A stretch of DNA of 23,708 nucleotides, taken from positions 43,221 to 66,928 of the forward strand of contig BFEA01000134.1 of the NCBI GenBank assembly GCA_003427395.1, given 5' to 3'. A program made the position numbers and the translations under genes. The DNA is from Chara braunii (taxonomy: Eukaryota; Streptophyta; Charophyceae; Charales; Characeae). This document shows, piece by piece, positions 9,057 to 16,187 of this stretch. The notes under the pieces were generated by a model that was not told where the DNA came from, made no database searches, and saw only the letters and a list, made by a program, of their open reading frames with translations. Each line of letters opens with the position of its first letter. The stretch's first letter is position 1.

Positions 9057-9172
9057 GGGCAGCTGGGGTCCTGGTATAGTGGGTAGCTGTACCCTCAAAG
9101 GCCTAAGGGGTCCCCTGTACCCATGCTCCCATGAGTAGGTCAGACCTGTCTGTAAAACATACATACATATAT
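9057..9172 (+). repeat. Possible degenerate SINE fragment with CATA tail
   Basis: TGGTATAGTGGGTAGC at 9,072-9,087 fits a pol III A box and the segment ends in AAAACATACATACATA, as in the SINE-like unit at 5,038-5,341. No good B box is visible, so this is weak. Confidence 0.25.
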
Positions 9173-9375
9173 ATATTATATAAAAATACAGATAAAAATT
9201 AAACATCATGTTCCCACAGAGTTAGCAGCAACTGGTGGATACCACGGGTCCAACACGGATAGTGGTAGTGTCCCATTGATCCTCGTAGGTCCAGGAAAAA
9301 AAATCCAAGGTAGATGTAACTCATTCCCACCGGAAGGAGTTCAGTGCTAACATGCCAAGGAGTTCAGTGCATGTC

Positions 9376-9377
<2 letters not shown>

Positions 9378-9466
<89 letters not shown>
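9378..9466. repeat. (TG)n microsatellite, ends at an ambiguous base
   Basis: About 89 bp of TG repeat, ending at an N at 9,467. The N suggests an assembly or base-calling problem, so the true repeat length is uncertain. Confidence 0.95.
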
Positions 9467-9515
9467 NTATTTAGAAAATAATGTACTATTTTAACGAATA
9501 ACATGTTGCATGTTT

Positions 9516-9517
<2 letters not shown>

Positions 9518-9548
<31 letters not shown>
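9518..9548. repeat. (TG)n microsatellite
   Basis: About 30 bp of TG repeat, followed directly by a G-rich hairpin. Confidence 0.95.
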
Positions 9549-9551
<3 letters not shown>

Positions 9552-9553
9552 CG

Positions 9554-9581
9554 GGGGGAGGGGAGGGAGGACCCCTCCCCC
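9554..9581. repeat. Perfect G-rich hairpin
   Basis: Arms GGGGGAGGGG (9,554-9,563) and CCCCTCCCCC (9,572-9,581) with an 8-base purine loop. The G runs may also favour a quadruplex on the plus strand. Confidence 0.7.
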
Positions 9582-9583
<2 letters not shown>

Positions 9584-9622
<39 letters not shown>

Positions 9623-9703
9623 CCAATCAATCAATCAGTCAATCAATCAATCAAACAAACAAACAATCAATCAATCAGTCAACAAAAAAACAATCAATCA
9701 ATT
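9584..9703. repeat. (CAAT)n tetranucleotide repeat
   Basis: About 28 mostly intact CAAT units with CAGT and CAAA variants, passing into A-rich and then TTTA-rich sequence. The N-Q-S-I repeat proteins translated from it are artefacts. Confidence 0.95.
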
Positions 9704-9796
9704 GATATTTATTTATTTTTCTATTTTTAAATTTTTTTTTTCACACATCAAAAACCGCCCCCCCAATTTTTATTTATTTATTTTTTTTCCATACAG

Positions 9797-9957
9797 GCCG
9801 ACAGCGGCCGACGTGTGCAGGCCGAGCGCGCGCGCCGATTTTGAGCGCGCGCCCCCGCCTGGGCGTGGCTCGGCCGTGCGCAGACTCGGCCGCGGGCCTG
9901 CGGCCTAGGAGGTCGGCCGCGGATTAGGCCGCAGGATCCGCGGCCGACAGTGCCACG
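9797..9957. repeat. CpG-rich palindromic island
   Basis: Very GC- and CpG-rich DNA between AT-rich flanks. A perfect 13-bp inverted repeat (GTCGGCCGCGGAT, 9,912-9,924, and its complement at 9,936-9,948) has an 11-bp spacer. GGCCGAC words recur at 9,798, 9,806, 9,913 and 9,942 in both orientations, and two GCGCGCGC blocks lie around 9,827-9,852. It directly abuts the older LINE relic. It may be a MITE or a LINE-associated piece. Confidence 0.5.
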
Positions 9958-10121
9958 TAGCTCTACACACAAGGGATAGGTATGGTAATGGTCAATGGAG
10001 AGGTTTCCTGTCCATTCCCCCTTTCCTGTTCACTAAGACACGGATGTCCTCTTGCCCCCATGCTCTTTGTGGTCCAGATGGAAGTCCTTTTATCGTTGAT
10101 TAGGAAAAATCCAAATATCCG

Positions 10122-10137
10122 GGGATTGAGACTGCCT
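10122..10137. repeat. Target-site duplication, left copy
   Basis: GGGATTGAGACTGCCT, identical to 10,302-10,317. It brackets the reverse-oriented SINE-like insertion and lies inside LINE coding sequence (frame reading GLRLP). Confidence 0.9.
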
Positions 10138-10139
10138 TT

Positions 10140-10170
<31 letters not shown>

Positions 10171-10301
10171 CGTTTTTTTTCTTTTTTTTTTTTAAACATC
10201 CTTGATGGGGAATAGAGGGGATGCTGATAAGAGCAGACACCCCCTCTATTCTCCCTGCTTGATAGATGGCTCCGTTCCATTGGTGGGGAGCTGCACCTGC
10301 T
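10138..10301 (-). mobile_element. Poly-A-tailed SINE-like element (copy 7), nested in LINE relic
   Basis: In reverse orientation: a T-rich tract (10,137-10,194, the A tail of the element), then a body with an 11-bp inverted repeat (GAATAGAGGGG, 10,210-10,220, and its complement at 10,241-10,251), then TCCATTGGTGGGGAGCTGCA, the family core. It begins within CAGCAGGTGCAG and lacks the GGGACGCTGGACCC start of longer copies, so it is 5' truncated, as target-primed retrotransposition often leaves. A perfect 16-bp target duplication flanks it. Mobilisation by LINE machinery follows from the A tail, the target duplication and the truncation. Confidence 0.85.
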
Positions 10302-10317
10302 GGGATTGAGACTGCCT
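10302..10317. repeat. Target-site duplication, right copy
   Basis: GGGATTGAGACTGCCT, a perfect match to 10,122-10,137. The net insertion is 180 bp, so the LINE frame is the same on both sides. Confidence 0.9.
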
Positions 10318-10403
10318 AATGGGGAGCAATGGAAGGCACCAGCCTTGGCCCATAAGTTATTTGCATTGTCTGTTAACTCCAAAGAGTCCTTGGGAGCCCT
10401 TAA

Positions 10404-10531
10404 ACCACCAGTACTTCCTAAAGTTTTTAGGAAACGTACGGGCCACTACAGGAGCGCCCAAATTCATCCAACTAGAAACGTTTCTACTCTATTTTTTTCC
10501 GCGGCCGATAGTTGGGCCTAGTACTGGTGGT
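10404..10531. mobile_element. 128-bp MITE with 12-bp TIRs and TTAA target duplication
   Basis: The left end ACCACCAGTACT (10,404-10,415) and right end AGTACTGGTGGT (10,520-10,531) are perfect complements. TTAA flanks both sides (10,400-10,403 and 10,532-10,535). Taking out the element and one TTAA removes 132 bp and joins SLGAL to KSCLDFYSKF in frame, matching the expected RT block, which identifies the empty site. TTAA targeting is the hallmark of piggyBac-type transposases; the terminal bases are not the usual CCY, so the superfamily is inferred. It has no coding capacity. A related left end lies at 1,591 and a fragment at 4,901. Confidence 0.8.
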
Positions 10532-11943
10532 TTAAGTCTTGTCTTGACTTCTATTCCAAGTTTTCCGAAGCCCTTGTCAATTGGTCCAAGTCCACGGTAG
10601 TTGCCAAAGAGCGAACTCAGTTGTCTGCTAACTGGGATTGAGATGGTTACCTGTTGGGGAGTGTGAGCGGTTTTCGGGGGTGCATGGGAGCATGCTGAAC
10701 AGCAAGAAGATGATAATACCTTGGTGGAATGAGCCGTTATATCAAAAATTGGTAAAGTCTCAGCGGTCAAGGGTACGTCAATGTTCGGCCGAGCCTGATT
10801 CCTGAACACATCAATTTCAGTAAGGAGCCTGAACACTAAAGCTTATGGCAAAATCAGATCTCTTTCCACTTGATATCTTTGGAACGGGATGGAAGACGAA
10901 GGGGTTGGCTATATTGCAAAGGAAAAAGGTAGTGGGGACTAGGGTGGATGGGGGATTAGGCATTAAGGACCCCGAAGAAGGGCAATGGGTAGTACAGGAG
11001 GGGTTGCCCCTCCCTACGGAAGTTTGAAAAGGTACAGGCGGTGCTGGATCAGGGGAGGGCTGCGGTTGCCCGCTACTTAGTCTCGGAAGGAGCATGAGAT
11101 AAGGGGGGGGCAAATGCAACGTGTCGGTACCTGGAGGAAGCTGAGGTAATGATCGTTCAGAGGAATAGCACTCAATTTTTCAGTCCGCTAATAGTTTGAA
11201 GACCCTTCCCCTGCACTGGGGGTGGTATCTATTAGAACCTGTAAGATCAATATGCCTTCTAGACTTTGCGCCAACGGTGGGGTACGAAACTCAAGCGACG
11301 TCATGGTCGCTGCTGCTGCGAGTTAGAAATAGGTGGCAGATGGACTCTAAGGACATGACACAACTGAAGGAATGTGTCACAACTGCAGCTCTGAGAAAAT
11401 TATGGCGAGATATCAAACGGATACCTTCCGCCAAATTGGGGAGTTTGGCCTGGCTCCAATCCCACCGTATCGTTCCCAAGGGAAGCTGGTTATCAGCAAA
11501 CAGAATGCCACTGGACACATTATGTCACAGATGCAAAAAAGAGGAGGAAACTGCATCTCACCTCTGGTGGGGTTGTGTGGAATCCAAGAGGATATGGGTG
11601 TGGTGGGCTAAGCTCTGGCTCAATCATGAGGAGGATAAGGTGCAGTGGGATGAAAAATTTGTAAGTGAAGGCATTCTACACAACACAGAAGAGGTGGGGC
11701 AAAGGTTGGTCTTATCTAGCCTCGGTGTGCGGGGCTGCCATCATGCAGGTCATTTGGAAACTCAGAAACGATAGAGTTTTTAAGGCCAAGTTTTATTCTT
11801 ACGTTTCCACTATGAATTTGGTCGTAGATGGAGTCCGATCCCTGATTTGGGCAGACTGGAGACAAACTAGAAGTCCTAGATCGAATTCTAGGAAAGCTGC
11901 CAGGGAACATTTCTTCTGTACCTGGGGACAGAACATAATATAA

Positions 11944-12305
11944 TTTCTGAAAACAAAATCTGCTGGCCTTGTTTTGGAACCATGGCTGATGGGCCTCAGA
12001 CCTCCGCGAATACTTAGGTTGGCCGAGGGACTCCTATCATGGGGTCCCATGGAACGGCAAGAAAGGAGTCCCGGTACAGGGTGTACTTGGATCCAGTATA
12101 GCTAACCACCCTCTCATACAGAGGCAGGCTACTATTTGGTCCAGTCGGACCGAATCTTTTTTTTCTTTTCTTTTTTTTCTTTTTTGAAACAAAAGAAGGG
12201 TGCAGAATGGATATAAACATATAAAAAGAAAAACACGACACAAATTTATGACAGAAAAGAGGCCAAGCCAACCGTAGCTGACAAACGCTTTCACTACTGG
12301 GTGAC
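11944..12305. other. Downstream of LINE relic: probable 3' UTR and T-rich tract
   Basis: No coding signal. A T/C-rich run lies at 12,158-12,186. GGACCGAATCTTT near 12,147 is similar to GGATCGAATCTTT at 13,327, just past the second MITE, so part of this flank may be shared or duplicated. Confidence 0.35.
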
Positions 12306-12405
12306 TAAGGGCCTCGTTAGACACTCCTTGGGGATGTGAAATCCACAGGGACGTGCTCGTTCCACCTGTCCTTGGGGATGAAATTGAAAAAGAAATGTGA
12401 CAACG

Positions 12406-12429
12406 CCACAAGGAAAATTCCTTGTGGCA
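12406..12429. repeat. Palindrome inside E1, first copy
   Basis: Arms GCCACAAGGAA and TTCCTTGTGGC with two bases between them. The same palindrome, slightly longer, recurs at 12,706-12,733. Confidence 0.9.
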
Positions 12430-12452
12430 TCCTTGTGGCCCCAGCCATTTCT

Positions 12453-12498
12453 TCCTTGTGCCCAAGGGACCTCACGCGGTCCCTTGGGCACAAGGAAT
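12453..12498. repeat. Perfect 20-bp hairpin inside E1
   Basis: Arms 12,453-12,472 and 12,479-12,498 are complementary at all 20 positions, with the 6-base loop TCACGC. The arms contain CCCAAGGGACC. A transcript could form a stable precursor-like stem. Confidence 0.9.
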
Positions 12499-12705
12499 CT
12501 GCGTTTCAAGGAGAGGAGAGGGCACACGTGTAGATAGACGTTACAGCTGAGAATCTGGATCGTGGCGGCACCCTATTGGCTGAAGGCCTGAAGCACAACT
12601 GTTTTTTTTTTCTTTTCTTTTTTTCTTTTCTGACATCAGTCTTAGGAAATGTCCTCGGGCGACGTCCCCAAGGACAGGTGGAACGAAGAGCCCAAATTCC
12701 CTTAC

Positions 12706-12733
12706 GAGCCACAAGGAAAATTCCTTGTGGCTC
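12706..12733. repeat. Palindrome inside E1, second copy
   Basis: A 28-bp palindrome (GAGCCACAAGGAA, two bases, then the complement). It repeats the palindrome at 12,406, giving a subterminal pair within the MITE. Confidence 0.9.
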
Positions 12734-12768
12734 AAGGAATTCGTAAGGAGTGTCTAGCGAGGCCCTAG

Positions 12769-12836
12769 CCTTAACTAACCGTAACTAACGTAACTAACGG
12801 ACAGGCTGCGTGCTCGCTCACTGACAGCGCACACAC
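12769..12836. repeat. Spacer between MITEs with TAACTAAC repeats
   Basis: TAACTAAC occurs three times at 12,772-12,799 (separated by CG or CCG-like bases). The rest is unique. Confidence 0.6.
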
Positions 12837-12839
12837 TAA

Positions 12840-13322
12840 GGGCCTCGTTAGACCCTCCTTGGGAAGACGATTTTTAGGAATTCGGCATGGTTACACCGCG
12901 TCCTAATCCACCATATTCCTTGGATTAACGAGGCCCAAAGTGAAAACGCTCCCGAGAGATTTCCTTGGGGATCCTCAGAATCGCCAGCCATTGCGTCCTT
13001 GGATTCAAGGGTCCTCCTGGAGGTCCTTTGGGCTCAAGGAGCCGCGATTGACGGAGAAGAGAGGACACACACGTAGAGCAGATGTTACAACGGTCGAACC
13101 CGGATCGTGGCGACACCCTATTGGCTGAAAGCCTCAAGCACAACTGTTTATATTTTTCTTTTTTCTTTTTCCCCCCGAAAAAGCTCCAAGGACGAATCTC
13201 TAAGCTGATGCTCCAAGGACACGGTGTAACGATGAAGCCGAAAATGATAAATTAATCAAGGATACTCTCCCAAGGATACTCCTAATTCCTGAGGATTTTC
13301 CAAGGAGGGTGTAACGAGGCCC
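12840..13322. mobile_element. PIF/Harbinger-like MITE, copy E2 (483 bp)
   Basis: The left end GGGCCTCGTTAGACCCTCCT and the right end, read in reverse complement as GGGCCTCGTTACACCCTCCT, differ at one position in 20. A perfect TAA target duplication lies at 12,837-12,839 and 13,323-13,325. Sequence around 13,040-13,150 is clearly homologous to 12,510-12,605 in E1. Like E1 it has a T/C-rich run followed by CCAAGGA words, but fewer hairpins. No coding capacity. Two copies so close together suggest target preference or local duplication. Confidence 0.8.
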
Positions 13323-13325
13323 TAA

Positions 13326-13504
13326 CGGATCGAATCTTTCTAGGGTTACTCAAAGAGGCAGAAGAACAGACTGTAGCACTAAAGATAGTACGGTCAGATA
13401 GACAGGCAGGCTCACAAGTCCACAGACTAGGTAAACATTTTCATCTGGGGCTTATTTGGTGAAGAGGTTCGTGGAGGACTTGATCCTCCCTCAGAATCTA
13501 GAAA
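13326..13504. other. Unassigned spacer
   Basis: No gene or repeat recognised apart from GGATCGAATCTTT at 13,327 (compare 12,147). Confidence 0.3.
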
Positions 13505-13657
13505 GGGACGCTGGACCCGTTTTCCAGCAGGTGCAGCTCCCCACCAATAGAAAAGGAGTAATCTAAGGGTGACCCCCCGGACAGGGCAGTGCTCATATCA
13601 CTCCATGTCAGAAGGGCATCCGCTTGATTTTCACAAAAAAAAAGAAGAAAAAAAAAA
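13505..13657 (+). repeat. Poly-A-tailed dispersed repeat (SINE-like), copy 3
   Basis: GGGACGCTGGACCCG start, CAGCAGGTGCAGCTCCCCA core, a unique-looking body and an A-rich tail at 13,635-13,657. The flanks AATCTAGAAAGGG (13,495) and CCCTTTCTAGAAT (13,662) are inverted rather than direct repeats, which is unusual for a retroposed copy. Confidence 0.6.
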
Positions 13658-13735
13658 CCTGCCCTTTCTAGAATAGCTCGAAGTCGAGAACAAAAAAAAT
13701 ACACGGAAACAACCTGAGCCCTGCCCCAACCATCC

Positions 13736-13904
13736 TCTTTTTTTCTTTTTCTTTTTCTTTTTTTTTTTTTGAGGTAAGGGTCCTTTGCGCAAGGCCTCTA
13801 TCCTGGTGGTGGTAAGAGAACCACCGGGATTGAGGCTTTGCCTGGCGGACCGCTCCATCTATTGGTGGGGAGCATCACCTGCTGGAAACCGGGTCCAGCG
13901 TCCC
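13736..13904 (-). repeat. Poly-A-tailed dispersed repeat (SINE-like), copy 4
   Basis: Reverse orientation: T-rich tract 13,736-13,770, body with two ACCACC(A/G)-type inverted words, GCTCCATCTATTGGTGGGGA core and the end GGTCCAGCGTCCC. This is the fullest copy, about 135 bp plus tail. Confidence 0.65.
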
Positions 13905-13954
13905 CTAAGTACATCCTTATAAAGCAGAGCACTGTTGAATAAGTGACACCATTT

Positions 13955-13980
13955 TGCTGGAAACCGGGTCCGGCGTCCCA
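13955..13980 (-). repeat. Fragment of the same repeat, copy 5
   Basis: TGCTGGAAACCGGGTCCGGC followed by GTCCCA, matching the 5' end of copy 4 in the same orientation. Confidence 0.6.
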
Positions 13981-14173
13981 TGTCTGCTCAATTTTACCAT
14001 ACCAAAAACCTACAGCAGGGTCGGGGGCTGGGGGGAGAACCACCGGGGGGCACCAGTAGAGTCCCCCTCCATTCCCTAGCCCCTGCCATCCTTCTACTGT
14101 CCATCTGGCGTCTATCTGACGTCTATTGTGTCTAAATCAGAGAGTGGACTAACTGAGAGTCCTGGACATGATA

Positions 14174-14303
14174 CTTTTTTTTAAACTTACACCAACAAGT
14201 CTCAAAAAAGGAAAACTTCCCCCTTTTTGGTGGGCTGCTGCAGGAAACCGGGTCCAGCGTCCCATGGATAACACCTTATCTCTGCACTGCATTGGTGGGG
14301 GGC
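14174..14303 (-). repeat. Partial copy of the same repeat, copy 6
   Basis: A short T run at 14,174, then GGAAACCGGGTCCAGCGTCC near 14,243-14,262. A detached GCATTGGTGGGG core lies at 14,289. The order is rearranged relative to copy 4. Confidence 0.5.
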
Positions 14304-14589
14304 CCTCAATTAAACTGAGATGCCAGACAGAGGATGATGGAAGAATAGGAGAACAGAATGAAGAACAGAATGACAGGCTAACAAAATAACAGAAAAACAG
14401 TTTGGCCAAACTAGGAAGAGTCAGAAGGAACAGCCAGGAACAGAGAGGAAGAGAAGGGAACAGAAAGTAGGAAAAACCTGGCCTAACCTGTGAATACCGG
14501 CCAAGAGATGCGCTAATTTTTAGCGCTAAACGCCGCCCCTGGCGGCTCTCCATGCCGGTGGGCTTGGCTTCGGTACCGCGTCGCAGCGG
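14304..14589. other. Purine-rich spacer
   Basis: GAACAGAATGA-like words repeat at 14,345-14,470. A small hairpin GCGCTAA/TTAGCGC lies at 14,511-14,527. No gene seen. The upstream edge of the younger LINE may lie here. Confidence 0.35.
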
Positions 14590-15200
14590 GTTTGCGATTG
14601 CAAGTGTGCCGGGCGGTTGCCATAGCGCGCGAGCTGGGGTGTGAATCTAGGGCAGAAGGACGCCCCGGTGCAGACGACTTGAAAGGAGGGAGAGCGCAGC
14701 AAACAGAGGTCTCAACACAGAACGGGTCAACGACGCCGCGACAGAGGAGGGTGGAGCAACACGAGCTGGGGTGTGAATCTGGGGCGGAAGGAAGCCCCGG
14801 TGCAGATGGGTTGAAAGGAGGGAGAGCGCAGCGAACGGAGGTCGGGACAACGACACCGCGGCAGAGGAGGGTGGAGCAACGTCACGTTTTGCGACCGCAA
14901 GTGCAAGTGCGCCGGGAAGCTGCCATAGCGCGCGAGCTGGAGTATGAACCTGGGGCGGAAGGGGGCCTCGGTGCAGATGGGTTGAAAGGAGGGAGTGCCA
15001 GGACACAGGAGAGCGCAGCGAACAGGGGTCTCAAATTGGGGTGTGGGTTGAAAAGGGGGAAGTGCCAGGACACAGGAGAGCGCAGCGAACGGAGGTCTCA
15101 AGCTGGGGTATGAATCTGGGCCGGAAGAAGCCTTGGTGCAGATGGGTTGAAAGAAGGAAGTGCCAAGATAGGAGACGGTGGAGCAACGCCACGGTGGAGG
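14590..15200 (+). repeat. GC-rich tandem array upstream of the younger LINE
   Basis: About five diverged units begin near 14,631, 14,763, 14,934, 15,035 and 15,101. Shared words include GAGCTGGGGTGTGAATCT, GGTGCAGATGGGTTGAAAGG, GAGAGCGCAGCGAAC and GAGGAGGGTGGAGCAAC. GCGA..GCAAGTG and GCCATAGCGCGC occur before units one and three. Unit length varies (about 66-172 bp) and does not keep a reading frame, so the 173-codon open frame over it is probably not a protein. It may be the distal LINE 5' UTR or promoter array, or a separate minisatellite. Confidence 0.6.
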
Positions 15201-15420
15201 GGGGTGGAACACGACGGGCGTCGGCAGTACCGCAGCGAAGGAGACTTGGGAGGGCGAATAGGGAACGTGCTCACAAACGGGAGGCATGTGCACCGAGTCG
15301 CAGCTCGTGCTGGGAAGCTAAGGCGAGACAGAATACAAGCAACAGGATATCTGGGAGGCGGGGAGTAAACAGCAGCAGCCGACGGAAAACGTCAACGAGG
15401 ATCGGGAGAAACACTGCAAG

Positions 15421-15493
15421 GTAAGTATTCGCCTCCTCAGGGGCCACCAGCTGTATGTCGGTGGAGGAGGCATCCGCTTCCCTTTGTTTTTAG
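15421..15493 (+). other. Candidate short intron (GTAAGT...TTTTTAG)
   Basis: CAAG/GTAAGTATT is a near-consensus splice donor and CCCTTTGTTTTTAG/GAC a good acceptor 73 bp on. An internal hairpin GCCTCCTC/GAGGAGGC would bring the sites together. It lies between the GC-rich array and the 5' monomers, so it may be in the LINE leader or in a non-coding exon. This rests on motifs alone. Confidence 0.4.
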
Positions 15494-15696
15494 GACGGTC
15501 GTACTTCGCAACTCGCTGTGCTCACGAAAGGGCCCTTCCCCGCCCCCATCTGCCGAGCTTTTGTGATTGCCCGGACGCCACACTCTCTGCTGTTTCCCGT
15601 TCCTTCCCGCCCCTTTCCCGCTCCTACCAAAACTGCTTTTCCCGTTCCTCCCCGCTCCTTCCCCACTCTTACCTTTTTTTTTTTTTTTTTTTTTTG

Positions 15697-16110
15697 GATA
15701 TCACTGTGCTCACGAAACGACCTTAATTCAATAGAGCAACGTGCTATCGTCCTTGACCTGAAAAGATAGACCGCGTGCTATCTCGTTCCCTTCGTCGCTT
15801 GGGGGGGGGCTGTTTTGATATCACTATGCTCACGAAACGGCCCTAATTAAATAGAGCAACGTGCTATCGTCCTTGACCTGAAAAGATAGACCGCGTGCTA
15901 TCTCGTTCCCTTTGTTGCTGGTCTGTAGTATACACTGTTTTTTTTTTTTTCTTCTTTTTTTTGGGCTGTTTTCTTATGTTTCACTTCGATATCACTGTGC
16001 TCACGAAACGACCCTGATCCAATAGTGTAAGTGCTATCTGGTGTCTTTTGTTGTTGATCGCGGCACGCACTATCTCGATCCCCCCCCTCTATCATATACA
16101 CTGCGGGCAA
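15697..16110 (+). promoter_or_regulatory. Tandem 5' monomers of the younger LINE
   Basis: Three units start at 15,697, 15,817 and 15,988, each with GATATCACT(G/A)TGCTCACGAA. The first two share about 95 bp almost unchanged, including CAACGTGCTATCGTCC and AGATAGACCGCGTGCTATCT. The third is more diverged. A partial copy (CTGTGCTCACGAAAGGGCCC) lies at 15,516. T-rich or G-rich runs separate the units. Tandem 5' units directly upstream of ORF1 recall the promoter monomers of mouse L1; a promoter role is inferred. Confidence 0.6.
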
Positions 16111-16187
16111 CTGGGGAGAGGCTCCGGCAAAACGGAACGACTCCTCTTTGACCCACGTCCCTTATCTGTTGACGGCAGTGCTTCTCG

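Larger units (their letters stand above)
9966..11943 (+). pseudogene. Decayed LINE ORF2 relic (RT to C-terminus), 5' truncated
   Basis: Starting in the middle of a non-LTR reverse transcriptase, the frame reads VNGE, then RHGCPLAPMLF (RT block RQGxPLxP), then IRGLRLP (10,115-10,135). After a nested insertion it continues NGEQWKAPALAHKLFAL, where HK stands in place of the catalytic DD of the F/YADD box. After a second insertion it reads FYSKFSEALVNWSKS (10,546 on), the SGxxxNxxKS block. Next come GGLGIKDPE (about 10,950), a Cys/His cluster CHRC...HLWWGC (about 11,520-11,580, zf-RVT-like) and VIWKLRNDRVFK (about 11,750), typical of plant LINE C-termini, with a stop at 11,941. Several frameshifts and stops (e.g. 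near 11,095 and 11,190) show that it is dead and old. Its C-terminal sequence differs from the younger LINE's, so it is another lineage. Confidence 0.85.
12309..12765. mobile_element. PIF/Harbinger-like MITE, copy E1 (457 bp)
   Basis: The left end GGGCCTCGTTAGACACTCCT and the right end (reverse complement of 12,742-12,765) match over about 22 bp with one or two differences. The flanks are TAA (12,306-12,308) and TAG (12,766-12,768), a 3-bp target duplication with one change. GGGCCT.GTT termini with a TAA/TWA target are typical of plant Tourist (PIF/Harbinger) MITEs. Internal sequence (CACCCTATTGGCTGAA, AAGCACAACTGTTT) is shared with the element at 12,840. It has no transposase frame and carries several perfect hairpins (separate entries). 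Confidence 0.75.

Noticed and set aside
9503-9908. Frames translating to INQS repeats
   Set aside because: They are direct translations of the CAAT tetranucleotide repeat.
14592-15113. 173-codon repetitive frame over the GC-rich array
   Set aside because: Unit lengths are irregular and not multiples of three, so the protein repeat is not kept in frame; better seen as non-coding tandem DNA.
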